A DNA stretch of 64,000 nt. Origin: Rubritepida flocculans DSM 14296. Lineage in GTDB: Bacteria; Pseudomonadota; Alphaproteobacteria; Acetobacterales; Acetobacteraceae. Within the stretch, counting starts at the first letter, position 1. The number at the start of each line of letters is the position of its first letter. A model generated the notes under the pieces. It did not search any database. It was not told the DNA's origin and saw only the letters and a list, made by a program, of their open reading frames with translations. This document shows, in pieces, positions 52,382-61,683 of this stretch. The DNA lies in the NCBI RefSeq assembly GCF_000425365.1, contig NZ_AUDH01000004.1, positions 172,333 through 236,332 of the forward strand, given 5' to 3'. A program made the position numbers and the translations under genes.

Positions 52382-53166
52382 CAGCGCAGCCTCGTCAGGG
52401 TGGAGAGCATTTCGTCGGAGGCGGTGATCACGCGGCTGTTCATCTCATAGGCGCGCTGGGCGGTGATGAGCGCGGTGATCTCCTGCACGGTGTTGACGTT
52501 GGAGGTCTCGATGAAACCCTGCATCACCGTGCCGTGGCCCGGCTGGCCCGGGGCGGCGGCCTGGGGTTGGCCGGAGGCGGGCGTGGCGAGGAAGAGGTTG
52601 TCGCCGATCGCCTCGAGCCCGCCCTCATTGGCGAAGATGGCGGTCTGGATCTGGCCCACGTTCTGCGGCTGGATCTGCCCATCGAGCCGGGCCAGCACCT
52701 CGCCCGAGGCGTTGATCGTCACGTCGCGCGCCGCGGCGGGAATGGTGATGCCCGGCTGCACCACGAAGCCCTCGGCGGTGACGATCACGCCCTCTGGGCT
52801 CAGGGCGAAGGTGCCGTCCCGCGTGTAGGCGATGTCGCCGTTCGGGAGCTGCACCTGGAAATAGCCGTTGCCGCGGATGGCGAGGTCGAAGCGGTTTTCG
52901 GTCTGCTGCAGGTTGCCCTGCTCGGCGATGCGGTAGATGGCGGCGGTGCGCACGCCGAGGCCCACCTGCGCGCCCGAGGGCAGCACCGTGCCCGTGTCGG
53001 AGCTCTGCGAGCCGACGCGGCGGAGGTTCTGGTAGATGAGGTCCTGGAACTCGGCGCGCCGGCGCTTGTAGCCGGTGGTGCCCATGTTCGCGAGGTTGTT
53101 GGAGATCACCTCCACATTGGTCTGCTGCGCGAGCATTCCGGTGGCGGCGATGTGCAGGCTTCGCAT
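52381..53166 (-). CDS. flgG: Flagellar distal rod protein FlgG
   Basis: A 261-residue rod protein. The N-terminal rod motif MRSLHIAATGMLAQQTNVEV ... NNLANMGTTGYKRRRAEFQD and the C-terminal SNVNTVQEITALITAQRAYE are diagnostic. It is 16 bases downstream of flgF and shares one base with flgA. Confidence 0.95.
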   Translation of the reverse strand: MRSLHIAATGMLAQQTNVEVISNNLANMGTTGYKRRRAEFQDLIYQNLRRVGSQSSDTGTVLPSGAQVGLGVRTAAIYRIAEQGNLQQTENRFDLAIRGNGYFQVQLPNGDIAYTRDGTFALSPEGVIVTAEGFVVQPGITIPAAARDVTINASGEVLARLDGQIQPQNVGQIQTAIFANEGGLEAIGDNLFLATPASGQPQAAAPGQPGHGTVMQGFIETSNVNTVQEITALITAQRAYEMNSRVITASDEMLSTLTRLR

Positions 53167-53182
53167 GGGGGGTTCTCCTTCC

Positions 53183-53926
53183 TCAGCCGCGGCGGCGCAG
53201 CAGGCGCTCGATCACGGATTGCTGGCGCTCCGTCTCGCGCTCCAGGAACTGGGTGGCCATCTGGAACTCGCGCAGCTCGGCCATCATGCGCGTCATCTCC
53301 AGCACGGACTGGACGTTGCTGCCCTCCACCGCGCCCTGGACGAGGGCGGGGCGGGGGATCTCCTGCGGGTCCTGGCCGGCGGCGTCGAAGAGGCGGTCGC
53401 CCTCGGCGCGCAGGGCCTGCTCGTCCTCGAAGCGCACCAGGCGCAGCCGGCCGAGCACGCCGTTCTCGCTGCGGATGGTGCCATCGCCCAGGATTTCGAT
53501 GCGCGTGTCGTTGGGCGCGATGGCGATGGGCTGGCCGTTGGCGTTGAGCACCGCATGGCCCTGCTGGTCCACGAGGCGGCCATCGGCGCCGAGCGCGAAG
53601 CGGCCCGCGCGCGTGTAGCGCTCGCCGCGCGGGGTCTCGACGGCGAAGAAGCCCTCGCCCGAGATCGCGACGTCGAGCGGGTTGCCGGTGCGGGTGATGG
53701 GGCCGGGAGCGGCGTCGCGCCAGGTCGCGCGGTCCCAGGCGTAGGAGACGGCGCGGCCCGCGCGCGGGCCCTCGATACGGCCCTGCTGGGCGAGATGCTC
53801 GGCGAAGACGGGCCGGCTCGCGCGGAAGCCGGGGGTGTCGGCGTTGGCGAGGTTGTGCGCGGTCACCTGGGTGGCGCGGAGCTGGGCGGAGAGGCGCGAG
53901 AGGATGACGTAGCTCGGGCTGTCCAT
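53183..53926 (-). CDS. flgF: Flagellar proximal rod protein FlgF
   Basis: A 247-residue rod protein (MDSPSYVILSRLSAQLRATQ, NLANADTPGFRASRPVF; C-terminus SNVQSVLEMTRMMAELREFQ). It is the first gene of the flgFGAH operon. GAGGAG lies five to ten bases before the ATG, and a perfect sigma-54 promoter sits about 30 bases upstream. Divergent from fliL, as in Caulobacter. Confidence 0.94.
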   Translation of the reverse strand: MDSPSYVILSRLSAQLRATQVTAHNLANADTPGFRASRPVFAEHLAQQGRIEGPRAGRAVSYAWDRATWRDAAPGPITRTGNPLDVAISGEGFFAVETPRGERYTRAGRFALGADGRLVDQQGHAVLNANGQPIAIAPNDTRIEILGDGTIRSENGVLGRLRLVRFEDEQALRAEGDRLFDAAGQDPQEIPRPALVQGAVEGSNVQSVLEMTRMMAELREFQMATQFLERETERQQSVIERLLRRRG

Positions 53927-53954
53927 GGGGGGCTCCTCGGTCGCGCTTCCGGTC

Positions 53955-53969
53955 GCAACCGGCGTGCCA
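53955..53969 (-). promoter_or_regulatory. Sigma-54 promoter of the flgFGAH operon
   Basis: The minus strand reads TGGCACGCCGGTTGC, a perfect -24/-12 element identical in all 15 bases to the one before flgI. The -12 GC is 29 bases before the flgF ATG, giving a leader of under 20 bases. Confidence 0.85.
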
Positions 53970-54111
53970 GCCCTGCGGGCGCGACGGGGGCAGGGGCTGC
54001 CCGCCCCACCCGGCAGGGCTTGCCGGGGCTGGGCAGGGGCGGCGCGGGCGCAACGGCGCGTTAACCTGTCCCGGCGAGGATGGCCCCGATCGCAGAATGG
54101 GATTGAGGGTC

Positions 54112-54666
54112 ATGGCCGCAGCGAAGGCCGCAGGAAAGACCGCAGCGAAAGGCGCCCCGCCCACGGAGGCCGAGGGCGCTGAGGGCGCCGAGGCGCAGCC
54201 CGCGCGCAGCCGCAAGAAGAAGCTGATCCTGCTCGCCCTGCCCGTGCTGCTGCTGGGCGGCGGCGCGGGGGTGTGGTTCTCGGGGCTTCTGGGCGGCGCG
54301 CCCGCCCCGGCGGAACAGGCCGCCGAGGCCGGCGCCGCGCGCGAGGCGGCGGAGAACCGCCAGCCCGTCTTCATCGCCATGCCCGACATCACCGCCAACC
54401 TCAACGCCCCCGGCCGGCGCGGCCCCTTCATCCGCCTGCGCAGCCAGATCGAGGTGGCCGGCGCGCAGGACGCGGCGGCGCTGCAGGCCGCCATGCCGCG
54501 GCTCGTGGACCTGTTCACCACCTATCTGCGCGAGGTGCGCCCCGAGGAGCTGCGCGGCAGCGCCGGCACCCACCGGCTGCGCGAGGAGCTGATCGCGCGC
54601 GCCAACGTCGCCGCCGCACCGGCCCGCGTCACCGATGTGCTGTTCACGGAGATCCTCGTGCAATGA
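54112..54666 (+). CDS. fliL: Flagellar basal body-associated protein FliL
   Basis: A 184-residue inner-membrane protein. A basic cytoplasmic start is followed by one transmembrane helix (KKLILLALPVLLLGGGAGVWF) and a periplasmic FliL domain (MPDITANLNAPGRRGPFIRL, DVLFTEILVQ). It surrounds the stator and supports torque. The ATG at 54112 with GAGGG before it is preferred over 54097. It overlaps fliM by four bases. Confidence 0.93.
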   Translation: MAAAKAAGKTAAKGAPPTEAEGAEGAEAQPARSRKKKLILLALPVLLLGGGAGVWFSGLLGGAPAPAEQAAEAGAAREAAENRQPVFIAMPDITANLNAPGRRGPFIRLRSQIEVAGAQDAAALQAAMPRLVDLFTTYLREVRPEELRGSAGTHRLREELIARANVAAAPARVTDVLFTEILVQ

Positions 54667-55730
54667 GCAGCGAGGAGGATGATCTGGCCGCCGCCTGGGG
54701 CGCGGCGCTCGAAGAGGAGGAGACGGCCGGCGCGGCCGCCCCCACCGTCGCGCCCGACGCGGCGCGGGTTCTGAACCAGGCCGAGATCGACAGCCTGCTC
54801 GGCTTCGAGAACGAGGCCGACGGGGCGGGCGGGGCGCAGAGCGGGATCGAGCGGATGATCCGCTCGGGCCTCGTCTCCTACGAGCGCCTGCCGATGCTCG
54901 AGATCATCTTCGACCGGCTGGTGCGCATCCTCTCCACCTCCCTGCGCAACTTCACCTCCGACAACGTCGAGGTGAGCATCGACAGCATCGCCTCCCAGCG
55001 CTTCGGGGACTACCTGAACAGCGTGCCGCTGCCGGCGATGCTGGCCGTGTTCAAGGTGGAGGAGTGGGACAATTACGGGCTGATCGTGGTGGACAGCGCC
55101 ATGATCTACTCGGTGGTGGACGTGCTGCTCGGCGGCCGCCGCGGCACCGCGGCGATGCGCGTGGAGGGGCGGCCCTACACCACCATCGAGCGCACCCTGG
55201 TCGAGCGCCTGATCGGCGTGGTGCTGAAGGATCTGGGCGAGGCCTTCGCCCCGCTCACCCAGGTGGATTTCCGCTTCGAGCGGCTGGAGGTGAACCCACG
55301 CTTCGCCGCCATCTCGCGCCTGTCCAACGCCTGCGTGCTGACGCGGCTGCGGGTGGACATGGAGGATCGCGGCGGCTCGCTGCAGCTTCTGCTGCCCTAC
55401 GCGACGCTGGAGCCGGTGCGCGAGCTGCTGCTGCAGCAGTTCATGGGCGAGAAATTCGGCCGCGACAGCATCTGGGAGACGCACCTCGCCGAGCAGCTCC
55501 GCCACACCGAGATCACGCTCGACGTGGTGCTCGACCAGCAGGTGCTGCCGCTCTCCACCATCCTCTCCCTGCGCCCCGGGGACTGCATCACGCTCAGCGC
55601 GCAGCCCAGCCAGCCGGTGCGGCTGCAATGCGGCGGCGTGGCCCTCTTCCAGGGCGAGTTCGGCCGCCGCGAGACGCGCCCGGCGGTGCGGATTTCCAAC
55701 GTGCTGCGCGCGCCGGAGAGCGTGCTGTGA
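54663..55730 (+). CDS. fliM: Flagellar motor switch protein FliM
   Basis: A 355-residue C-ring protein that binds phospho-CheY and sets rotation direction. The CheY-binding N-terminal motif is LNQAEIDSLLGF (about 37-48), preceded by an acidic stretch. A middle CheC-like domain (about 80-260) and a C-terminal SpoA domain (about 280-350, LDVVLDQQVLPLSTILSLRP) follow. It overlaps both fliL and the next gene by four bases. Confidence 0.95.
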   Translation: MSSEEDDLAAAWGAALEEEETAGAAAPTVAPDAARVLNQAEIDSLLGFENEADGAGGAQSGIERMIRSGLVSYERLPMLEIIFDRLVRILSTSLRNFTSDNVEVSIDSIASQRFGDYLNSVPLPAMLAVFKVEEWDNYGLIVVDSAMIYSVVDVLLGGRRGTAAMRVEGRPYTTIERTLVERLIGVVLKDLGEAFAPLTQVDFRFERLEVNPRFAAISRLSNACVLTRLRVDMEDRGGSLQLLLPYATLEPVRELLLQQFMGEKFGRDSIWETHLAEQLRHTEITLDVVLDQQVLPLSTILSLRPGDCITLSAQPSQPVRLQCGGVALFQGEFGRRETRPAVRISNVLRAPESVL

Positions 55731-56143
55731 GCCAGATCCTCCCTCTGCTCGACCTGCTGGTGATCGCGCTGCTCGCCGCCACGCTGCCCATGGCCTGGCG
55801 GCTGGATCGCCAGCTTCGCGCCCTGCGCGCCGACCGCGCGGCGCTGGAGGCCGGGGCGGCGGGCCTTGCGGAGGCGACGCGCGCGGCCGAGGCGGTGCTG
55901 GCGCGGCTCTCGGCGGCCAGCGAGGCGGCCGAGCGCGGCGTGCAGGAGCGCCTGGCCCGCGCCGGGGCGGTGCAGGAGGATCTACGCTACCTCGCCGAAC
56001 GCGCCGAGGCCATCGCGGATCGTCTGGAGGCGGCGGTGCAGGCCGGCCGGCCGCTCGCCGGCGGGGGCGCCGCCGCCACGGGCCCCGCCCTGCGCAGCGA
56101 CGCCGAGCGCGAGCTGCTGCGCGCCCTGGGGCGCGTGTCGTGA
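55727..56143 (+). CDS. DUF6468-like flagellar-locus protein
   Basis: A 138-residue protein from a GTG overlapping the fliM stop. It has one N-terminal hydrophobic helix (ILPLLDLLVIALLAATLPMA) and then a long Ala/Arg/Glu coiled coil. The arrangement between fliM and a MotE-like gene is typical of the DUF6468 family in Rhodospirillales. It is probably an inner-membrane accessory protein of the flagellum, function unknown. Confidence 0.7.
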   Translation: MSQILPLLDLLVIALLAATLPMAWRLDRQLRALRADRAALEAGAAGLAEATRAAEAVLARLSAASEAAERGVQERLARAGAVQEDLRYLAERAEAIADRLEAAVQAGRPLAGGGAAATGPALRSDAERELLRALGRVS

Positions 56144-56814
56144 CGCTGCCGCGCCCCCGCCTGCTGCCGCTCGCCATGGTCGGGATGGCCGGGCTGCTCG
56201 CGGCGCGCGCCTGGACGGCTTTCGCGCCGCCGCCCGCGCCGGGCTTCGCCGGGCCCGCGCTGATCGCCCCCGCCGCGGCCAACCCCTCCCCCGCGCCGGC
56301 CGCCGCCCCGGCTGCGTCCGCCCCGGCCGCGCCGCGCGCCGAGCCCGCCCGCGCCGAGGCCGCGCGCACGGAGGCCGCCCGCGCCGAAGCCCCCTCCGGC
56401 GACGCCGCGGCGGCCGAGCGCGCGCTGCTCGAGGCGCTGCGCCAGCGCCGCGCCGAGCTCGACGCGCGCGAGGCCGCGCTGGCCGAGCGCGAGGTGCTGC
56501 TGGCCGCCGCCGAGCGCCGCCTCGCCCAGCGCATCGAGGACATGCGCGCGCTGCAGCAGCGGCTGGAGGCCGAGGCGCGCGAGCGCGCCGAGCAGGCCGA
56601 GCAGGGGATGCGCCAGCTCGTGCGGCTCTACGAGACGATGCGCCCGCGCGATGCGGCGGCGATCTTCGACGATCTCGACCTCGCCGTTCTCATCCCGGTG
56701 CTCGACCGGATGCGCGAGGCGCGCGCCGCCCCGGTGCTCGCCGCCATGCGGCCCGAGCGCGCGCGCCTCGCCACCACGGAGCTCGCGCGGCACCGCGCGC
56801 GCCCCGCCGACTGA
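56140..56814 (+). CDS. MotE-like flagellar protein (MgtE N-like domain)
   Basis: A 224-residue protein from a GTG overlapping the previous gene by four bases. It has an N-terminal membrane or signal segment ([19 protein letters not shown]), an Ala/Pro-rich linker, a coiled coil (about 85-155), and a C-terminal domain [20 protein letters not shown] ... [10 protein letters not shown], as in MotE, the periplasmic chaperone of MotC. MotC itself is not in the window. Confidence 0.78.
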   Translation: MTLPRPRLLPLAMVGMAGLLAARAWTAFAPPPAPGFAGPALIAPAAANPSPAPAAAPAASAPAAPRAEPARAEAARTEAARAEAPSGDAAAAERALLEALRQRRAELDAREAALAEREVLLAAAERRLAQRIEDMRALQQRLEAEARERAEQAEQGMRQLVRLYETMRPRDAAAIFDDLDLAVLIPVLDRMREARAAPVLAAMRPERARLATTELARHRARPAD

Positions 56815-56842
56815 CATCCACAGCCGAGAGGACCCACCGCCC

Positions 56843-57229
56843 ATGGCCATCGACAAGTCCATGAACGTGCTCATCGTCGACGACTACAAGACGATGCTGC
56901 GCATCATCCGCAACCTGCTCAAGCAGCTCGAGTTCGACAATGTCGAGGAGGCGACGGACGGCGCCGAGGCGCTGGCCAAGCTGCGCGCGGGCAATTTCGG
57001 CCTGGTCATCAGCGACTGGAACATGGAGCCGATGACGGGCCTCGACCTGCTGAAGGAGGTGCGCGCCGATTCGCGCCTGAAGAACCTGCCTTTCATCATG
57101 GTCACCGCCGAGAGCAAGACCGAGAACGTCGTGGCCGCGAAGCAGGCGGGCGTCTCCAACTACATCGTCAAGCCCTTCAACGCCGAGACGCTGCGCGAGA
57201 AGATCGAGAAGGTGCTGGTCCATGCCTGA
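56843..57229 (+). CDS. cheY: Chemotaxis response regulator CheY
   Basis: A 128-residue single receiver domain. The phosphorylation Asp is in [13 protein letters not shown], with the acidic pair in IVDDYKTM, Thr in VTAES and Lys in VKPFN. The NMEP loop is the enteric CheY form, and the adjacent cheZ supports a FliM-binding role. It overlaps cheZ by eight bases. No cheA, cheW or receptor gene is in the window. Confidence 0.94.
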   Translation: MAIDKSMNVLIVDDYKTMLRIIRNLLKQLEFDNVEEATDGAEALAKLRAGNFGLVISDWNMEPMTGLDLLKEVRADSRLKNLPFIMVTAESKTENVVAAKQAGVSNYIVKPFNAETLREKIEKVLVHA

Positions 57230-57803
57230 CGGCGATCAGATCGAGAAGGCGGTGCGCCAGGTGCTCGGCACCCTCTCCGGCGACCTGACGGCGACGGAGG
57301 CCTCGCTGCTCGCGGAACTCGAGGCGCTGGGCCGCGAGGTCGCGCGCGCCAAGACCGAGATCGCGGCGCTGCGCGTCGAGGACATCAACGAGCGTCACAT
57401 CCCCAAGGCGACCGACGAGCTGGATGCGGTGGTCGAGCACACGGCGGCCGCGACCAACGAGATCCTCGACGTCTGCGAGGGGCTGGAGAAGCTGCAGTCG
57501 GAACTCTCCGGCAAGGCCGCGGACCGGCTGGGTGAGGCGGTGACGCGCATCTACGAGGCGTGCAGCTTCCAGGACATCACCGGCCAGCGCATCACCAAGG
57601 TCGTCTCGGCGCTGAAGGTGATCGAGGCGCGGGTGGCGGCCGTCACCGCGCGCTTCGGCGGCGGCGGCGAGGCCCAGCCGCCCGAGCCCGAGACCCCGGC
57701 CGAGCCGGTGACCGAGGGCCGCGCGCTGGCCAATGGCCCCCAGCTTCCCGCCGCGGCGGCGAGCCAGGAGGACATCGACCGCCTGCTGGCGAGCTTCGAC
57801 TGA
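57222..57803 (+). CDS. cheZ: Protein phosphatase CheZ
   Basis: A 193-residue helical protein. The catalytic segment is [18 protein letters not shown], with the Asp and Gln that attack phospho-CheY (pattern DxxxQ). The C-terminus [14 protein letters not shown] is the CheY-binding tail. It removes the phosphate from CheY-P and sets swimming bias. One base is shared with the next gene. Confidence 0.92.
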   Translation: MPDGDQIEKAVRQVLGTLSGDLTATEASLLAELEALGREVARAKTEIAALRVEDINERHIPKATDELDAVVEHTAAATNEILDVCEGLEKLQSELSGKAADRLGEAVTRIYEACSFQDITGQRITKVVSALKVIEARVAAVTARFGGGGEAQPPEPETPAEPVTEGRALANGPQLPAAAASQEDIDRLLASFD

Positions 57804-60800
57804 TGCGCGCGCGCGGGATCGGCCTCGGCCTGCTTCTCCTCCTCCTGCTCGCCGGGGCGCCTGCGGGCGCCGAGACGCGGGTGGGCGTGCGCACCGGGGA
57901 CCATCCGGGCTTCGGGCGCATCGTCTTCGACTGGGCGGCCGCGCCGGCCTATCGGGTGGAGGAGCGGGAGGGCGTGGCGATCCTGCGCTTCCCGCCCGGA
58001 GCTGTGGTGGACCTCTCGGGCGCGCGGCGGCTGCCGCGCAACCTGCTCGGCGTGCGGGAGGCCGAGGGCGGCATCGAGCTGCGCCTCGCCCCCGGCGCGC
58101 GCCTCCGCCATTTCCGCAACGGGCCCAAGGTGGCGGTGGACATCCTCGACCCGACGCCCGAAACGGCCGCCCCCGCGCGCGCCCAGGCGGCCGCGCCCGC
58201 GCCTGCGCCCACGCGCCCCGCCGCGCCGGCCCCGGCCGCGAGGCCACCCGCCGCCGCGCCGGCCGCCGCACCGCCGCCTGCCGTCCCGCCCCCCGCGCGT
58301 CCGGCCGAAGCCAGCGCCGCGCCCGCCGCAGCGCGCCTCCAGCCGGCCGAGGCGCTCGTGGCGCCGCGCCCCGCGCCTCCGGCCGCCGCGGCGCCAGCCT
58401 CTGCGGTGCCGGCGGCCGCCACGCCCACCCCGACCGCACCCGCGCCCGCCGCGGCGAGCCCGGTGACGCCGCCGCTCGCGGCCCCGGCCATGCCGCGAGC
58501 CGAGACGCCGCGCCCGCAACCCGCCGAGGTGCAGCCGGCCCGCCCGGCCGCCGCGCCCGCCGTGACTCCTCCGCCGCCGCACGCCGCTCCGATCCCCGCG
58601 CCGGAGGCCCCGCCCATCGCCCGCGCGGCCGAGCCCGCTGCGGCCCGCGCCGCGCCTTCCGCCCCGCCGGCCGCCGTGGCCCCGCCGCCCGCCACCGCCA
58701 CCCTGCCCAGCCTGGCCGGCCCCGCGCCCATCCGCGCGCGCCTCGTGCCGCGCCCCGGCCTGGCCTCGGCCTTCCGCCTGCCCGGCACGGCGGAGGTGGG
58801 GGCCGCCGCCTTCCGCCGCGGCGAGCGCGTGCTCCTCGTGCTCGACACCGAACGCCCGCTCGAACTCGGCACCCTGCCGGCCGACCGCGCCTATCAGGGC
58901 GCGGAGGTGCAGCGCCTGCCGGGGGCGGTGGTCCTCTCCTGGCGGCTGCCCGCGGACCAGCGCCTGACCCTGACGCGCGAGAACGGCGACTGGCTGGTCA
59001 CGCCCGGGCCCCGCCTGAGCGGCGTGATCGAGGCGAACGGCATCCGCCCGCGCGCGGAATCCGGCCTGCTCGTGCTGCCCGCCCCGCGCGCCGCCCGGGT
59101 GGTCGCGCTGACCGACGCGCAGACCGGCCTGCCGCTGCTGGTCGGCACGCTGCTGCAGGAAGGGGCGCGCCAGGCCGTGACGCGCAGCCACGCCGAGTTC
59201 GACCTGATCGAGACCTTCCTCGGCGCCGCCGTGCTCGCGCGCTCGGACGGCATCGGGCTGCGCGCGGGGGCGGAGCGCTTCGTGCTCGCCGGCGCGGGCA
59301 ACCCCATGCAGGCGGTGACCGCCGCGATGGAAGGGGCGGCGAGCCTGACGCGCAGCTTCGACTTCCCGGCCGAGCCCGCGCCGGCGCTGCTCGAGCGGCT
59401 GCGCGCCCAGCAGGCCGCGCTGGCCGCCGCGCCGCCGCTGCGCCGGGTCGCCTTGCGGCTGCAGGCGGCCGAGACGCTGCTTGCCCTGGGCATGCCGCAG
59501 GAGGCGCAGGCCATGCTGCGCGTCGCGGGGCAGGAGAACGCCGAGGCGCTGCAGGATCCGCGGCTGCATTTCCTCTCGGGCGCCGCCGCGCTGCTGGCCG
59601 GCCGCGCGGGCGAGGCCTCGGGCCTCGATGCGCCCATGCCGCCCTCGGACGAGGTGATGCTCTGGCGCGCGGCGCGCGAGGCGGTGGAGGGCGAGATGCG
59701 CCCCGCCGCCGCGGGCTTCGCCGCCGCCGCGCCCCTACTGCTCGCCTATCCCGAGGGGCTGCGGCGACGGCTTCTGCCGCTGGCCGTCGAGGCGATGGCC
59801 GCGGGCGGCGAGCCCGAGGCGGCGCGCCGCCTGCTCGCCCGCGCGGGCGAGGATCCGTCCCTGCTGCTCGCCCAGGCCCTGCTCGCCGAGGCCGAGGGCC
59901 AGCAGGAGCGCGCGCTCGAACTCTTCGACGCCGCGGCGAACACGCGCGACCGGCTGATGCGCGCACGCGCGCTGCGCCTCGGCGTGGAGCGCCGCCTCGC
60001 CATGGGCCGCCTCGACGTCGAGGGCGCGGCGCAGGCGCTGGAGCGTGCGCTCGGCGCCTGGCGGGGCGATGCGCAGGAGCTGCGCACGCGCGAGCGCATC
60101 GCCGCCCTCCGGCGCGAGGCCGGCCAGCCCCGCGCGGCGCTCGAGATGCTGCGCGAGACCGCCCAGTTCTTCCCCGATCAGGCCGCCGCCCTCCGGCCGC
60201 GCCTGCAGGAGGCCTTCCTGCACGCGCTGGAGAGCGAGGCGCCGCTGCAGGCGGTCGCGCTGCACGAGGCGCATCCCGAGCTGCTTCCCGCCGGCGAGAC
60301 GGGACGCGCGGCGCTGGAGCGCCTCGCGCAGCGCCTGATCGCGCTCGACCTCGCCGACCGCGCCGCCGCCATGCTCGCCCGCGCCATGGAGCCGCTGCCG
60401 GCGGGCGAGGCGCGCGCGGCCCTGGGCGCCGATCTCGCCGCGCTGCACATGAGCGAGCGCAACGCCGAGGCGGCGCTCGCCGCGCTCGCGGCGAGCGGGG
60501 CGCGCGGGCTGTCCGCACCGCTCCTCGAGCGCCGCGCCATCCTCGCCGCCCGCGCCCAGGCTCAGCGCGGCCAGCACGCCAGCGCCGCGGAGGCGCTGGC
60601 CGCCCTCGGCCCCGCGGGCGACCGCGCCCTCGCCGATATCCTGATGGACGCGCGCGACCATGCGGGGGCGGCCGCGGCGCTGGCGCGCCACCTTGCCGCC
60701 AGCGCGCCGCCGCCGCCCACGCCGCTCTCGGCCGATGCGCAGCGGGACGCGCTGCGGCTTGCGGCGCTGCTCGCCCTCGCCGGCGACGAGGCGGGGCTCG

Positions 60801-60988
60801 CGCAGCACCGCGCGCGCTTCGCCGGCCGCCTGAGCGAGCCCGCGCTCGCCGAGGGCTTCGAGGCGCTGACGGCCGATCCGGTGCGCGGCCTCGCCGACCT
60901 GCCGCGCATCGCGCGCGAGCTCGAGCTCTTCCGCGGGATTCCCGCCCGCCCCGCGCCGCTGCGCACCGCGCAGAGCGCGCCGCGCTGA
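57803..60988 (+). CDS. Large secreted Ala/Pro-rich protein with AMIN-like N-terminus and helical repeats
   Basis: A 1,061-residue protein from the ATG at 57803, which shares a base with the cheZ stop. A signal peptide (LGLLLLLLLAGAPAGAE) is followed by an AMIN-like beta domain (about 25-115, HPGFGRIVFDWAAAPAYRVE), a long Pro/Ala linker (about 120-310), a second beta-rich region (about 320-500), and then about 500 residues of Ala/Leu/Arg helices resembling TPR repeats. It is probably periplasmic and envelope- or flagellum-associated by position. Its function is unknown. Confidence 0.75.
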   Translation: MRARGIGLGLLLLLLLAGAPAGAETRVGVRTGDHPGFGRIVFDWAAAPAYRVEEREGVAILRFPPGAVVDLSGARRLPRNLLGVREAEGGIELRLAPGARLRHFRNGPKVAVDILDPTPETAAPARAQAAAPAPAPTRPAAPAPAARPPAAAPAAAPPPAVPPPARPAEASAAPAAARLQPAEALVAPRPAPPAAAAPASAVPAAATPTPTAPAPAAASPVTPPLAAPAMPRAETPRPQPAEVQPARPAAAPAVTPPPPHAAPIPAPEAPPIARAAEPAAARAAPSAPPAAVAPPPATATLPSLAGPAPIRARLVPRPGLASAFRLPGTAEVGAAAFRRGERVLLVLDTERPLELGTLPADRAYQGAEVQRLPGAVVLSWRLPADQRLTLTRENGDWLVTPGPRLSGVIEANGIRPRAESGLLVLPAPRAARVVALTDAQTGLPLLVGTLLQEGARQAVTRSHAEFDLIETFLGAAVLARSDGIGLRAGAERFVLAGAGNPMQAVTAAMEGAASLTRSFDFPAEPAPALLERLRAQQAALAAAPPLRRVALRLQAAETLLALGMPQEAQAMLRVAGQENAEALQDPRLHFLSGAAALLAGRAGEASGLDAPMPPSDEVMLWRAAREAVEGEMRPAAAGFAAAAPLLLAYPEGLRRRLLPLAVEAMAAGGEPEAARRLLARAGEDPSLLLAQALLAEAEGQQERALELFDAAANTRDRLMRARALRLGVERRLAMGRLDVEGAAQALERALGAWRGDAQELRTRERIAALRREAGQPRAALEMLRETAQFFPDQAAALRPRLQEAFLHALESEAPLQAVALHEAHPELLPAGETGRAALERLAQRLIALDLADRAAAMLARAMEPLPAGEARAALGADLAALHMSERNAEAALAALAASGARGLSAPLLERRAILAARAQAQRGQHASAAEALAALGPAGDRALADILMDARDHAGAAAALARHLAASAPPPPTPLSADAQRDALRLAALLALAGDEAGLAQHRARFAGRLSEPALAEGFEALTADPVRGLADLPRIARELELFRGIPARPAPLRTAQSAPR

Positions 60989-61014
60989 GCCCTGCGCTGA
61001 GGTCGCAGCAGGGC
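60989..61014 (+). terminator. Hairpin after the flagellar/chemotaxis operon
   Basis: GCCCTGC (60989-60995) pairs with GCAGGGC (61008-61014) directly after the stop of the large secreted protein. The following bases are not a clean T-run, so termination may be weak or factor-dependent. Confidence 0.4.
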
Positions 61015-61027
61015 CGCGCGATTTCAT

Positions 61028-61056
61028 TTGACCCCAGGGGCTTCGTGCCCCATACC
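61028..61056 (+). promoter_or_regulatory. Candidate sigma-70 promoter of speD
   Basis: TTGACC at 61028-61033 and CATACC at 61051-61056 are 17 bases apart. The -35 is strong and the -10 weak. It lies about 90 bases before the speD ATG at 61145. Confidence 0.45.
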
Positions 61057-61144
61057 CCCGCGCCGCTGACCCCAATCGAACCGACGGCCGCGGTGGCCGC
61101 ACAGCCGATCTCAAGGTCATCTGCTGGTGGGAAAGGGACCCGAC

Positions 61145-61603
61145 ATGGACTCTCTCGTCCGACTGGGGATGGACTCGGACTCGCTGCCGAGCAACGCCCA
61201 GAACAACACGCACGGCGGCATGTCCGAGCAGAAGGACTACTTCGTCGAGCGCAACGGCGTGCGCTACGCGGGCACGCACCTCATCATCGACCTCTGGGGC
61301 GCGACCAACCTCGACGACCCCGGGCACATCGACGCGGTGCTGCGCGATGCGGCCATCGCCACGGGCGCGACGATCCTGCACGGCCACTTCCACCACTTCT
61401 CGCCCAATGGCGGCGTGAGCGGCGTGCTGGTGCTGGCGGAGAGCCACGTCTCCATCCACACTTGGCCGGAGCGGGACTACGCGGCGCTCGACATCTTCGT
61501 CTGCGGCGAGTGCGATCCTTACAAGGCGATCGAGCATCTCAAGCGCGGCTTCCTGCCCGAGCGCGTGCAGCTCGCCGAGCACAAGCGCGGCCTCATCGGC
61601 TGA
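61145..61603 (+). CDS. speD: S-adenosylmethionine decarboxylase proenzyme
   Basis: A 152-residue pyruvoyl enzyme that makes decarboxylated SAM, the aminopropyl donor for spermidine. The self-cleavage site is Ser in LAESHVSIHTWPE, with catalytic His and the Cys in FVCGECDP. The ATG at 61145 has AAAGGGA six bases before it; an in-frame GTG at 61127 is the alternative. The first 30 residues are longer than in typical short bacterial SpeD. speE follows after 80 bases. Confidence 0.94.
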   Translation: MDSLVRLGMDSDSLPSNAQNNTHGGMSEQKDYFVERNGVRYAGTHLIIDLWGATNLDDPGHIDAVLRDAAIATGATILHGHFHHFSPNGGVSGVLVLAESHVSIHTWPERDYAALDIFVCGECDPYKAIEHLKRGFLPERVQLAEHKRGLIG

Positions 61604-61683
61604 AGGCGCGGCCTTCGGCGGACGGATCGGGGCCGGGCGGCGACGCCCGGCCCTTCTCTTTGCGGGTGAACGGAGACAGTTCC

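Noticed and set aside
54061..54111. TTAACC before fliL as a CtrA site
   Set aside because: Only one half-site of TTAA-N7-TTAA is present, so a CtrA box cannot be claimed.
58150..58700. Dense GCC/CCG repeats
   Set aside because: They encode the Pro/Ala linker of the secreted protein after cheZ.
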